Shown: positions 48,358-57,220 of the stretch, one piece after another
Numbering within the stretch: position 1 is the stretch's first letter
How the letters are laid out: every line of letters starts with the position of its first letter
Origin: Intrasporangiaceae bacterium
GTDB lineage: Bacteria; Actinomycetota; Actinomycetes; Actinomycetales; Dermatophilaceae
Direction of reading: 5' to 3'
Assembly: GCA_021324575.1 (NCBI GenBank)
Contig: JAJPIW010000021.1
Coordinates: 62,001-126,000, forward strand
DNA length: 64,000 nucleotides
The notes under the pieces: generated by a model
Database searches by the model: none
What the model was told of the DNA's origin: nothing
The model's input: only the letters and a program-made list of their open reading frames with translations
Translations under genes and position numbers: made by a program

Positions 48358-50754
48358 TCACCGACGCCCTCCCGGCAGGAGGTCGTCGAGAGCAGCCACG
48401 ATGTCGGCCTCCCCCAGGAGGACCGCGTCGGCAGCCGGCCCGAGGGGGATGACCGAGTCGTGGCTGGTCACCCTGCGGATCGTGCCCCGGTAGCCGTGGT
48501 CCACCAGGGCAGTCACGACCCCCTCGCTCACCCCGCCGGAGCGTCGGGTCTCATCGACGACGAGCACCGCGGCATACGAGTCGGCAATGCTCGCAAGGTG
48601 ATCCGCGGGGAGTGGCGCGATCCAGCGGAGGTCGTAGATGTCGACCCGCGGCGCCGCCTCGGGCCACCCCTCGGGTTCACAACTCTCCAATTGCTGCGGT
48701 GCGGACGGTAGCAATTGGAGAGTTGTGGACAGCTGGGCGATGGCCCGCCGGGACATGCCGACCCCGTTGCCGAAGGTGATGACGAGGACGTCACCCTCGT
48801 CGCCCCGACGGGCGGGGTCGCGGTGCAGGACACCCTCGTCCCGGCTCGGGAGGGCGTCCGCCCAGGAGGTCGGAGCGGCATACGGGGCGGTGGCCGCACC
48901 GTCGCCGGGGAGCACGTCGCGCGCGTGGTAGAGCGCGATCGGCTCGACGAGGACGCAGACCCGGCCCTCGGCGAGCGCCATCCCGGCCATGGCCCGGACC
49001 AGCCCGGGGGCCTCGGCGGCCGAGGAGGGGACGCCGACGACGATCCCGGGGATGTCGCGCAGGACGGCGAGGCTGTTGTCGTTGTGGAAGTGGCCGCCGA
49101 AGCCGCGCTGGTAGGCGAGGCCGGGGATCCGGACGACCATGCCGTTGGCGTACTGGCCGTTGCTGAAGAACGAGAGCGTAGCCGCCTCACCGCGGAGCTG
49201 GTCCTCGGCGTTGTGCAGGTAGGCGAGGTACTGGATCTCGGGGATGGGCAGGAAGCCGGCCAGCGCCGAGCCGAGAGCCGTTCCGAGGATCGTCTGCTCG
49301 TCCAGGAGGGTGTCGAAAACCCTTGTAGCGCCGAAGGTTCGGCGCAGGCCGCGGGTCACGCCGTAGACGCCGCCCTTGACGCCGACGTCCTCCCCGAAGG
49401 CCATCGCCTCCGGGTGCGCGGCCAGCAGGTCGGTGAGGGCGGCTGTAAGCGACTGGGCCAGGGTGAGCGGACCCGAATCCTCGGGCAGCCGGCCCCGGAA
49501 ACGCTCGGCGCGGTTCGCCGCGACGGCGAGGGACAGGCCGCGGGCGCGGGCGTCATGGCGCAGCCGCAGTGGTCCGGCGACCTCCGCGTCGGTCGCGAGC
49601 CGCCGGGCCGGTGCCAGGCTCGCAGCGAGCAGGGCGATCCGGGAGCGCTCGGCCTCGTAGCGGTCGAGGACCTGCCTCGGCGACAGCGCGCCCCGACCGA
49701 CCAGCTCGGCCGCCGTCGCAAGCAGCGGGTCGCGGTCGTAGTCGGCCGTGATCTCGCGCGGCGAGCGATAGGCCACCTCGGCATCCGAACCCGCGTGCCC
49801 CATGAACCGGACCGTCCGCAGGTGCAGGACCGCGGGTCGCCGGGTGGACCGGACGTGGGCCACTGCAGCCCGGGCAGCGGCGAGGGTGGTCACCGGGTCG
49901 GCGCCGTCCGCGGCATACGAGGCAAACGCGTCGAGGCGAGCGATGGCCGAGTCAGTCCATCCCGCAGGGGTTCTCACGCTGATCCCGATGCCGTTGTCCT
50001 CGACGACGACGAGGAGGGGAACCGGGACGCCCTGGTGTGTTGCATGAGCGGCCGCGTTGAGGGCACCCGCCGCCGTGGAGTGGTTGAGACCGGCGTCGCC
50101 GAGGCTCGCCACGACGACGGCGTCGGCGGGCCACTCGTCGGGAAGCCCACGAGCGTGCGCCCGCTCGTGGGCGAACGCGAGCCCGACGGCCCGCGGCAGG
50201 TGCGAGGCGATCGTCGACGTCTGCGGGATGACCGCGAGGTCGTGGTGGCCGAAGACCTTGTGCCGACCCCCGGAGATCGGGTCGTCGGCCGAGGCCATGA
50301 ACGACCGCAAGGTGTCGCTCGCCGGGTCGTTCCCGGCGACCTGGGCTGCCCGTGCGCAGTAGAACCCGCCCGAGCGGTAGTGCAACAGTCCCGGATCGGT
50401 CGGTCGCAGCGCCATCGCGACGGCCGCGTTCGACTCGTGGCCCGCGGACCCGATCGTGTAGAACCCCTCGCCCTTGGCCTGGAGCTCGCGGGCCGCGAGG
50501 TCCAGGTGCCGCGACATCACCTGGGCGGCAAAGAGGTCGAGCAGGTCACCGTCGCTCACGACCGCAGGGTCGTCGGATGCCGGCCGCGCGCCGCGGCATA
50601 CGGGCTCCCCCGCCTCCCACTCCCGGACCCGACGGCCGAAGTGGTCGTCGACCGACTCGATCACTGGCAAGACCTCCTCATCCCAGCCTCGCCGCTCGAC
50701 CGGTCTCTCCGCCACCTCCGGAGGCCTCCATTCGGTGCCGTCGAGCATCAGCAT
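48358..50754 (-). CDS. Fused alpha-beta E1 component of a 2-oxoacid dehydrogenase
   Basis: The 798-residue protein joins an E1 alpha half (residues about 1-410; thiamine diphosphate motif GDAGLNHS...VVEDNGIGIS) with an E1 beta half (about 430-798; AFGEDVGVKGGVYGVTRGL, LDEQTILGTALG). Such fusions decarboxylate branched or dicarboxylic 2-oxoacids. Next to P6C and glutaryl-CoA dehydrogenases, 2-oxoadipate is an attractive substrate (inference). E2/E3 are not in the window. A perfect palindrome lies inside the gene at 48678-48727. The start ATG at 50754 is within an imperfect palindrome and lacks a clear ribosome site. Confidence 0.85.
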   Translation of the reverse strand: MLMLDGTEWRPPEVAERPVERRGWDEEVLPVIESVDDHFGRRVREWEAGEPVCRGARPASDDPAVVSDGDLLDLFAAQVMSRHLDLAARELQAKGEGFYTIGSAGHESNAAVAMALRPTDPGLLHYRSGGFYCARAAQVAGNDPASDTLRSFMASADDPISGGRHKVFGHHDLAVIPQTSTIASHLPRAVGLAFAHERAHARGLPDEWPADAVVVASLGDAGLNHSTAAGALNAAAHATHQGVPVPLLVVVEDNGIGISVRTPAGWTDSAIARLDAFASYAADGADPVTTLAAARAAVAHVRSTRRPAVLHLRTVRFMGHAGSDAEVAYRSPREITADYDRDPLLATAAELVGRGALSPRQVLDRYEAERSRIALLAASLAPARRLATDAEVAGPLRLRHDARARGLSLAVAANRAERFRGRLPEDSGPLTLAQSLTAALTDLLAAHPEAMAFGEDVGVKGGVYGVTRGLRRTFGATRVFDTLLDEQTILGTALGSALAGFLPIPEIQYLAYLHNAEDQLRGEAATLSFFSNGQYANGMVVRIPGLAYQRGFGGHFHNDNSLAVLRDIPGIVVGVPSSAAEAPGLVRAMAGMALAEGRVCVLVEPIALYHARDVLPGDGAATAPYAAPTSWADALPSRDEGVLHRDPARRGDEGDVLVITFGNGVGMSRRAIAQLSTTLQLLPSAPQQLESCEPEGWPEAAPRVDIYDLRWIAPLPADHLASIADSYAAVLVVDETRRSGGVSEGVVTALVDHGYRGTIRRVTSHDSVIPLGPAADAVLLGEADIVAALDDLLPGGRR
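48678..48727. repeat. 18-bp perfect palindrome inside the E1 gene
   Basis: CACAACTCTCCAATTGCT (48678-48695) and its complement (48710-48727) flank a 14-nt loop. It encodes STTLQLLPSAPQQLESC in the E1 beta half. A related core sits in the intergenic copy at 22876-22907. This region is normally variable between family members, so an insertion is plausible. Confidence 0.8.
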
Positions 50755-50767
50755 TGCTGGTGCTCAG
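50743..50767. promoter_or_regulatory. Imperfect palindrome between E1 and LysR regulator
   Basis: GAGCATCAGC and GCTGGTGCTC face each other within the divergent gap and overlap the E1 start codons. Its position suits a LysR-type operator controlling both genes. Confidence 0.45.
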
Positions 50768-50785
50768 GCCGGTAGGGGTGGCAGC

Positions 50786-51709
50786 ATGCGGGTCATGCTC
50801 AACCCGGTTCACCTGCGCACCCTCGTCGCCGTCATCCGGACCGGGTCGTTCGCCGACGCGGCGCGCGAGCTGGGCTACACGTCCTCGGCGGTGTCCCAGC
50901 AGGTCGCGGCCCTGGAGCGGTCGACCCGGCTCGTCCTCTTCGACCGGTCGGCCCGCTCGATCACCCCGACGGCGGCGGCGACCGACCTCGCCGACCGCGC
51001 CCGCGACGCCCTGGCGACCCTGGACGCCCTCGACGAGGACGTCACGGCTCTGGCCCGTGGCCGGGCGGGCTCGTTGCGAGTGGGCTCGTTCCCGACCGCC
51101 AGCGAGCAGCTCCTCCCCGCTGCGCTCGGCACCTTCCTGGCCGCCGAACGCGACGTGACGGTCCACCTCGACGAGGCCGAGTCCGACGACCTCGTCCGCC
51201 AGCTCCTCGACGGGCGGATCGACGTCGCCCTCACCTACACCTACGACCTCGTCCCGCGCACCGTCCCCTCCACCCTGGTCAGCCACCGGCTGCTCGACGA
51301 GGCTCTGGTGCTGCTGCTCGCCGACGGTGACGAGCTCGCGGCATACGAGCGGGTTCGCTGGAACGACCTGACCGACCGAACCTGGGTCGCGACCCGGGAC
51401 GGCACGGCCGGGGCCGAGTGCCTCGCCCGGCTGTGCGGCGCCGCGGGCTTCGAGCCGCGGATCGGCTTCCGGAGCAACGACTACGACGTGGTGACCCAGC
51501 TGGTCCGGTCCGGCTTGGGAGTCGCGCTCGTGCCGAGCCTCGCGTATGCCGCAACGCCGGGTGTCGCTGCGCGCCGGATCGTCGGCCTCGCGGCGCGGCG
51601 ACACGTCAGCGCCGTGGTCCGTCGTGACCGGCAGAACCCGGCCGTCACCGACTTCCTGGCCGCCCTCGTGACGGCCGCCGCCCCTCACCGGTCCGGCATC
51701 CACGGCTAG
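50786..51709 (+). CDS. LysR-family transcriptional regulator
   Basis: The 307-residue protein has an N-terminal HTH (LRTLVAVIRTGSFADAARELGYTSSAVSQQVAALE) and a periplasmic-binding-protein-like effector domain. It is divergent from the E1 gene and probably regulates the adjacent catabolic genes. ATG at 50786 follows AGGGGTGG. The second ATG at 50795 is also usable. Confidence 0.93.
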   Translation: MRVMLNPVHLRTLVAVIRTGSFADAARELGYTSSAVSQQVAALERSTRLVLFDRSARSITPTAAATDLADRARDALATLDALDEDVTALARGRAGSLRVGSFPTASEQLLPAALGTFLAAERDVTVHLDEAESDDLVRQLLDGRIDVALTYTYDLVPRTVPSTLVSHRLLDEALVLLLADGDELAAYERVRWNDLTDRTWVATRDGTAGAECLARLCGAAGFEPRIGFRSNDYDVVTQLVRSGLGVALVPSLAYAATPGVAARRIVGLAARRHVSAVVRRDRQNPAVTDFLAALVTAAAPHRSGIHG

Positions 51710-51710
51710 C

Positions 51711-52160
51711 TCAAGGCGCGTGAAGCCGGTCCAGCAGCGTGGCCAGGCGACGGGCCTCGGCCGCGCTGAGCCCGTTGACCGACGCGGCGAGACCCTCGGC
51801 CACCTGGGCGGCGCCCGTCGCGGCCAGCCGGACACCCACCTCGGTGAGAACCACGTGGATGCCACGCCCGTCGTCGGGGTTGGCCACTCGCTGGAGCAGC
51901 CCTCTCTTCTCCGCGCGGTCGACGAGTCCGCTGATGGTGGACCGGTCCAGACCCAGATACGCGGCGAGCTCACCCATGGTCGCCCGGTGGTCGCGAAGGA
52001 TCGCCAGCACCCGCAGCTGGGTGAGTGACAGGTCGTGGGCGGCGGCCACCTTGGTCAGCACTCCCATGGTGACGAACGAGGCCCGAACGAGGGCGTCGAC
52101 GACCTCGAGGTCGGCGCTGCCCGCGCCTTGACCCGGCGCCACGGAAGGGGAGGTTTCCAC
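51711..52160 (-). CDS. MarR-family transcriptional regulator
   Basis: The 149-residue winged-helix regulator shows LSLTQLRVLAILRDHRATMGELAAYLGLDRSTISGLVDRAEKRGLL and the DGRG wing. The GTG at 52160 is six bases from a -10 (TAGTCT), so the mRNA is likely leaderless. It faces a strong operator at 52180-52222 and a decayed oxidoreductase fragment, its probable former target. Confidence 0.93.
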   Translation of the reverse strand: METSPSVAPGQGAGSADLEVVDALVRASFVTMGVLTKVAAAHDLSLTQLRVLAILRDHRATMGELAAYLGLDRSTISGLVDRAEKRGLLQRVANPDDGRGIHVVLTEVGVRLAATGAAQVAEGLAASVNGLSAAEARRLATLLDRLHAP

Positions 52161-52166
52161 GCCAGG

Positions 52167-52222
52167 AGACTAGCTTGCTCTAGTTGGTATCAGCAACTAC
52201 TCTTGTTGGTAATACCAACTAG
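52167..52222. promoter_or_regulatory. MarR promoter and operator
   Basis: CTAGTTGGTAT (52180-52190) and ATACCAACTAG (52212-52222) form an 11-bp inverted repeat. Nested GTTGGTA-A-TACCAAC lies at 52205-52219. On the minus strand TTGCTG and TAGTCT (52172-52167) with 18-bp spacing form a promoter. The repeats cover it, as expected for autorepression. Confidence 0.75.
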
Positions 52223-52246
52223 CCGTGATCGACACCCGGCGCAGTA

Positions 52247-52466
52247 GTGGTCCTGGCCGAGGGCACCGACCCAGTCCTCCTCGCCGCGGCCATGAACCCG
52301 GCCATGTCCTCGTGGGTCGCGCTGCGCCGCCGGGTGGAGTTCCAGCCCGGCCAGAACGTGCTCGTTCTCGGTGCCACGGGCAGCTCCGGCCAGATGGCCG
52401 TGCGGATCGCCCAGCATTTCGGCGCCGGCCGCATCATCGCCGTCGGGCGCAACCCGGACCGGTCCC
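52247..52466 (+). pseudogene. Truncated zinc-type alcohol dehydrogenase/quinone oxidoreductase remnant
   Basis: About 73 codons resemble the centre of a medium-chain oxidoreductase: LAEGTDPVLLAAAMNPAMSSWVALRRR, then the NADP-binding LVLGATGSSGQMAVRIAQHFGAGRIIAVGRNPDR. The N-terminal catalytic domain and the C-terminus are absent. It lies just downstream of the MarR operator, so deletion probably joined the operator to the middle of the target gene. Confidence 0.75.
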
Positions 52467-52532
52467 GTAGTCCACGCCCCCTTCCACACAACGGCTTCCG
52501 CAACCCCTTCCAAAACCTCCTTCCAAGACCCG

Positions 52533-52538
52533 TAGGGT
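52533..52538 (+). promoter_or_regulatory. -10 element of a leaderless xth transcript
   Basis: TAGGGT is followed by six bases and then the GTG at 52545, with no Shine-Dalgarno. This repeats the pattern seen at purD and marR. Confidence 0.55.
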
Positions 52539-52544
52539 CGATGG

Positions 52545-53330
52545 GTGCGCATCGCCACCTGGAACGTCAACTCGATCCGCTCCCGCATCGACCGGGTCGA
52601 GGACTGGTTACGACGCACCGACGTCGACGTCCTCGCGATCCAGGAGACCAAGGCCCGCGAGGACCAGTTCCCCTACCTGACCCTGCAGGCCCTCGGCTAC
52701 GAGGTCGCCCACCACGGCTTCAACCAGTGGAATGGTGTCGCCATCGCCTCCCGCGTCGGCCTGGAGGACGTACAGGTCGGCTTCGAGGGAGCCCCGCAGT
52801 GGGGGGAGCCTCCGGTCACCGAGGCGCGGGCCATCGGCGCGACGTGCGGCGGGGTACGGGTCTGGTCGGTCTACGTGCCCAACGGGCGGCAGCTCGAGGA
52901 CCCGCACATGGCCTACAAGGTGGAGTGGCTGCGGGTGCTCGCCGCCGACGCCGCCGGCTGGTCGACGGATGAGACCCCCACGGCGATCATGGGCGACTGG
53001 AACATCGCGCCGCACGACGAGGACGTGTGGTCGATGGAGTTCTACGAGGACAAGTCCCATGTCTCACCGGCTGAACGGGCCGGGTTCCAGGGTGTGCTCG
53101 ACGCCGGCTTCGTCGACGTCGTGCGCGCCCATGCGCCCGGCCCCAAGGTCTACACCTACTGGGACTACCAACAGCTCCGCTTCCAGAAGAACCGCGGCAT
53201 GCGGATCGACTTCATCCTGGGCAACCCGACCTTCGCGGCGCGGGTCGAGGGCGCGGCCATCGACCGTGAGGAGCGCAAGGGCAAGGGCGCGAGCGACCAC
53301 GCACCGGTCGTCGTGCAGCTGCGCGACTGA
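52545..53330 (+). CDS. xth: Exodeoxyribonuclease III
   Basis: The 261-residue enzyme has the class II AP endonuclease motifs: MRIATWNVNSIRSR, VLAIQETK (metal-binding Glu), GDWNIAPHDEDV, and C-terminal GMRIDFILGN and SDHAPVVVQL. It acts in base excision repair as 3'-5' exonuclease and AP endonuclease. GTG at 52545 is supported by the leaderless promoter. Confidence 0.95.
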   Translation: MRIATWNVNSIRSRIDRVEDWLRRTDVDVLAIQETKAREDQFPYLTLQALGYEVAHHGFNQWNGVAIASRVGLEDVQVGFEGAPQWGEPPVTEARAIGATCGGVRVWSVYVPNGRQLEDPHMAYKVEWLRVLAADAAGWSTDETPTAIMGDWNIAPHDEDVWSMEFYEDKSHVSPAERAGFQGVLDAGFVDVVRAHAPGPKVYTYWDYQQLRFQKNRGMRIDFILGNPTFAARVEGAAIDREERKGKGASDHAPVVVQLRD

Positions 53331-53342
53331 CCTGCCCGCACG

Positions 53343-54581
53343 TCAGCGGCTGAGGGTCTCCCGCGCACGCAGCCAGGGCACCGCGGCGAGGACGGTGAGC
53401 ACACCGGACGCCCCGAAGGCCAGTCCGTAGGAGCCGTGGTCCACGAGCAGACCGGCGAGGATCGGCCCGATGATGGCCCCGGCGTCAGACAGCATCTGGT
53501 ATGCCGCGAGCGCCGGTCCGCCGTTGCGCTCCCGTCCCACGATGTCGGCGACCGCGGCCTGCTGCGCCGGTGAGAGGGTGCCGGCCCCCAGACCGGCGAA
53601 GACCGAGATCACCAGCAGTACCGGGAGGTTTCCCGCCAGGCCGGTGACCAGGGTGGCGATCCCGCTCACCACGAGCCCGGCCATGATGAACGGCCTGCGG
53701 CCGCGACGGTCGGACAACCGGCCGGCCGTCGTCAGACCGATCGCGTTGCCGACCGCGAAGGTCGCGAGGACCGCTCCCACGAGCCAGGTCTGGGTGCCGA
53801 TGGCTGCGGCGACGAAGAGCGGGACGATCGCGTTGCGCACCCCGAAGTTGCCCCAACCGTTGGCGAAGCTGGCCCCGAGGCTGGCCCGGTAGGCGCCGTC
53901 CCGCCACCCGTCGCGGAAGGTCATGACAGGCAGGGTCGGCGCATCGGGCGCCGGACGGAGCGCCGACCCGCTGATGAAGGCGGCCACGAGCGCCGCCGCG
54001 ACAAGGAGGAGCACGGCATACGCGATGAACGGGACCCGCAGACCGAGCCCGCCCAGGGTTCCGCCGACGACCGGGCCGCCGATGCCGCCGAGGAGAAAGG
54101 CCGATCCGTATGCCGAGGAGACCCGTCCGCGCATCGACGCCGGGGCGAGACGGACGATGAGGGCGACCGCCGAGACGGTGAACATCACCGACCCGATGCC
54201 GCCGAGGCCGCGGAAGAGGAGCAGCTGCCAGTACGCGTGCGCGAAGGCCGTGGCGCCCGTCGACGCGGCGACGATGAGCAGCCCGATGAGATAGACCGGG
54301 CGCTCGCCGAGGACGGCGATGAGCCGGCCACCTCCGGGCGCGAAGACGAGCCGGAAGAAGGCGAACGCGCTGACCACGATCGAGCTGGCCGTCGCGTCCA
54401 CGCCGAAGCTCTTCGCGAACTGCGGCAGGACCGGCGAGATGAGGCCGTAGCCGAGGGCGATCGTGAACGCCGCCGCTATGAGGACCCAGATCTCGCGCGG
54501 AATCCGTTCGCGGACAACGGTTTCGGCGATTTTGGGTTGGGGGACGATGTCCGGGGCGCAGTCGGCAGTGTGGTCGCTCAT
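53343..54581 (-). CDS. MFS transporter (12 TM)
   Basis: The 412-residue membrane protein has about twelve hydrophobic segments. MFS motifs are seen as GGGRLIAVLGERPVYLIGL and in the second half GRLSDRRGRRPFIMAGL. It resembles drug-efflux MFS proteins. Substrate is unknown. It is convergent with xth (12-bp gap) and about 70 bp from the next MFS gene. Confidence 0.9.
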   Translation of the reverse strand: MSDHTADCAPDIVPQPKIAETVVRERIPREIWVLIAAAFTIALGYGLISPVLPQFAKSFGVDATASSIVVSAFAFFRLVFAPGGGRLIAVLGERPVYLIGLLIVAASTGATAFAHAYWQLLLFRGLGGIGSVMFTVSAVALIVRLAPASMRGRVSSAYGSAFLLGGIGGPVVGGTLGGLGLRVPFIAYAVLLLVAAALVAAFISGSALRPAPDAPTLPVMTFRDGWRDGAYRASLGASFANGWGNFGVRNAIVPLFVAAAIGTQTWLVGAVLATFAVGNAIGLTTAGRLSDRRGRRPFIMAGLVVSGIATLVTGLAGNLPVLLVISVFAGLGAGTLSPAQQAAVADIVGRERNGGPALAAYQMLSDAGAIIGPILAGLLVDHGSYGLAFGASGVLTVLAAVPWLRARETLSR

Positions 54582-54652
54582 GATCGCCGTCGAGTATGCC
54601 GCGCGCCCCGCCCCGTCGACGAATCGAACCTCAGGTCAGCGGTCGGCACCGG

Positions 54653-56338
54653 TCACAGGCCGAAGGTGCGCTCCGCGGCATACGAGCCGGCCGGTCGGCG
54701 CAGCCCGAGGCCGAGGCAGGTGACGGCGCCGAGCCCGGCGGCGAGCGCCGCTCCCCGGAACACCCAACGCACCTCCTCGACGGCGGCGTGGACCAGGGCG
54801 GTGGTGTCGGCGGGGTTCGGGAGGGACGCGACGCTGGCGTAGTACTTGTGCAGACCGATGGCGGTCAGCAGCGCGAGGCCGACGACCATGCCGATCATCC
54901 GAGCGACGACGACGAGCGCCGACGCGGTGCCGTGGGCGTGGTCAGGCGCGTCGGCGAGGGCGGCGTTGTTGACCGGGGCGAGGGCCAGGCCGATGCCGAT
55001 CCCGACGGCTACGAGGACTGCCGTGGTCGGCCAACGCGTCAACGAGGACTGGTTCCACGTCGTCATCGCGGCCAGCCCGGCCGTCGTGACGAGGAGTCCT
55101 CCGCCGGCGACCAGACCGTCGCCGGCACGGCGCAACAGCCAGCCACCGGTGAGGGCGCCGACCGGCACGGCGAGGAGGAACCGGACCAGGACGAAGGCGG
55201 CGGCCGTCTCGTCGTGGTTGACCCCGAGCCGGGCGAGCAGTGGCACGTCGACGACGACGGCGACGAGTGCCACACCGACGAACGCGCTGACTGCGAGCGC
55301 GACTCGACTCCGGCCCCCGACGACGCCGCGCGGCACGAGTGGGTCGGCGGCGGCGTGATGGCGCCACAGGTAGAGAGCGGCGGTGCCTGCTGCGAGGGGC
55401 AGGAGCGCATGGCCGAGCGGACCGACGACCTCCTTGTGTGGGTCGGCGGACGCGAAGGTGAGGATGACCAGGCCAAGCGTCGAGCCGAGCAGGAGGGCAC
55501 CGAGCAGGTCGGCGCGCCGCAGGATCGGCCACCAGTGCGGCACCGAGAAGGCAGTCGCGGAGAGCAGCAGCGCGGCGGCGACGAGTCCGATCGGGGTGAC
55601 CGCTCGTGAGGTGTGGTCGCCCACGGGGACGAAGGGCCCGCCTAGGGCGACCGAGCTGACCAGCCGCGCCGGTGCCGCCAGGGCGAGCACGCCGCATACG
55701 AGACCGAGCGCAGCGAGCGTGGTTGCGGCAGCCGGTCGTCGAGAGGCGGGGGCCTGGGCCGGGAGGCCCCTGGCGGTGAGGCGAATGCCCAGCCACAATG
55801 CGACGCCGAGGGCTGCGTTGACCCAGAAGATCGCCCGCCAGTCGGCGACGGCGAGGATGAGTGCGCCGAGAACCGGGCCGACAACCGAGCCCAGCTCCTG
55901 AACCGCGCCGACGACGCCCAGCGGAGTGCCACGACGGTCTGCGGGCCAGAGGTCGGCGACCAGGGCGAGGGTCGCGGGGACGAGCCCGCCCCCGCCGACG
56001 CCCTGGATGACTCGACCGGTGACGAGGGTCGGCAGGTCGACGGAGAGCGCGGTGATCGTCGAGCCCAGGACGAAGATCGCGAGGCAGGCGAGCAGAACCC
56101 GTTGTCGCGCCACGAGATCCGCGAGGCGCCCGATCAGGGGAAGGACGGCGACGTAGCCGAGGAGGAAGCCGGAGATGATCGGCGTCGCCTTCTGGAGGGA
56201 GTCGATGCCGACCCCGACTCCGCTCATCATGTCGGTCAGCGCCAGGACGACGACGTAGGTGTCGGCTGCGGCGAGGGCCACCGCGACCGAGGCGACGGCA
56301 AGGAGCGCGCGGGCCCGGTCAGGGCGCGGCGATGGCAA
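54653..56338 (-). CDS. 14-TM MFS exporter, P55 (Rv1410c)-like
   Basis: The 561-residue EmrB/QacA-type MFS protein has about fourteen hydrophobic segments, motif A as GRLADLVARQRVLLACL and motif C-like VVGPVLGALI. It overlaps the LppX-type lipoprotein gene by 20 bp. In mycobacteria the LprG-P55 pair exports triacylglycerols and glycolipids to the outer envelope. The pairing makes the same role likely here (inference). The start appears to be TTG at 56338. Confidence 0.86.
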   Translation of the reverse strand: MPSPRPDRARALLAVASVAVALAAADTYVVVLALTDMMSGVGVGIDSLQKATPIISGFLLGYVAVLPLIGRLADLVARQRVLLACLAIFVLGSTITALSVDLPTLVTGRVIQGVGGGGLVPATLALVADLWPADRRGTPLGVVGAVQELGSVVGPVLGALILAVADWRAIFWVNAALGVALWLGIRLTARGLPAQAPASRRPAAATTLAALGLVCGVLALAAPARLVSSVALGGPFVPVGDHTSRAVTPIGLVAAALLLSATAFSVPHWWPILRRADLLGALLLGSTLGLVILTFASADPHKEVVGPLGHALLPLAAGTAALYLWRHHAAADPLVPRGVVGGRSRVALAVSAFVGVALVAVVVDVPLLARLGVNHDETAAAFVLVRFLLAVPVGALTGGWLLRRAGDGLVAGGGLLVTTAGLAAMTTWNQSSLTRWPTTAVLVAVGIGIGLALAPVNNAALADAPDHAHGTASALVVVARMIGMVVGLALLTAIGLHKYYASVASLPNPADTTALVHAAVEEVRWVFRGAALAAGLGAVTCLGLGLRRPAGSYAAERTFGL

Positions 56339-57020
56339 TGGTGGTCCCGTAGTCCTTGATGAGGAGACGGTAGGTCGAGGTCGTGCCGGCGTAGAAGGCG
56401 CCGGTCAGGGTGGCCGTCCGCAGCTGCCCGGAGTCGGCGATGCCGTAGCTGACCTTGAAGTCGGCGGCGCCCTTGCCGAGGTTGAGCAGTGCGGTGACCG
56501 GCGCCGACGGGAGGGTGCCCGTGAACATGTGCAGGATCTCTTTGCCCTCCCGCTGGTCCGGACCGGATGTGGGGCTCTTGGTCTGGGCGAGCAGGCTGGA
56601 GATGCCGGTCGCCGGGCTGAACAGGTTGCTCGGGTTGGGGGCGCCGAGCTTGACCAGGTCCTGCTTGGTGTAGTCCGGCGTGAAGAGCTTCATCCACGCG
56701 TCGCCGCCGATCGCGATGATCTCGACGTTGCCGGTGAGACCGCTGACCGTGGCGGTCACCCGACCCTTGAACTTGGGCGTGGTGGGGTCGATGATGCCGG
56801 TGCCGTCCGCGGCCGAGACGCCGTTCGCCTTGGGCGGGACGTTGGTGCTCGAGAGGGCGATCGTCACGGCCTTGGCGCTGTCGAACTTCTGCTTGGCGGT
56901 GGCGAGGACGTCGGCCGGCTTGGGCGTTGCTGCCCTGGTGTCGGCCTTGCCGGAGCACGCCGTCAGGGACATGGTGGCGACGGCCGCGACCGAGGCCAGG
57001 AGGACGAGGCGTCGGCGCAT
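56319..57020 (-). CDS. LppX/LprAFG-family lipoprotein
   Basis: The 233-residue protein has a lipobox (SLTAC, Cys near 22) and a LppX-type fold: DVLATAKQKFDSAKAVTIALS, VEIIAIGGDAWMKLF, and a C-terminal beta region. This family binds lipids in a deep cavity. It overlaps the P55-like MFS gene, matching the lprG-p55 operon. The start ATG at 57020 gives a standard signal peptide. Confidence 0.87.
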   Translation of the reverse strand: MRRRLVLLASVAAVATMSLTACSGKADTRAATPKPADVLATAKQKFDSAKAVTIALSSTNVPPKANGVSAADGTGIIDPTTPKFKGRVTATVSGLTGNVEIIAIGGDAWMKLFTPDYTKQDLVKLGAPNPSNLFSPATGISSLLAQTKSPTSGPDQREGKEILHMFTGTLPSAPVTALLNLGKGAADFKVSYGIADSGQLRTATLTGAFYAGTTSTYRLLIKDYGTTIAIAAP

Positions 57021-57088
57021 GGCGCTCACCCTACTTCGGCGCCCGCAGGTGGCCGCGGGATGAGGTGGCCACGCCATTTCGAGTCGTG

Positions 57089-57119
57089 TACGCGTGAGTC
57101 ATGCCATGACTCACGCGTA
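57089..57119 (-). terminator. 15-bp palindrome downstream of clpB
   Basis: TACGCGTGAGTCATG and its complement meet at a single base (57089-57119). It sits about 100 bp past the clpB stop and upstream of the LppX-type gene, so it may terminate clpB. The region 57121-57220 holds no gene. Confidence 0.65.
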
Positions 57120-57220
57120 GAGCGCTCGAACCGGCCGCCGACTACTGGACGAGGCGGTTGGTGGCGCTCCGGACGCTGAGCGTCGTGACCGGCTCGCCCT
57201 GCAGGTCTGGCAAGCCGGGC

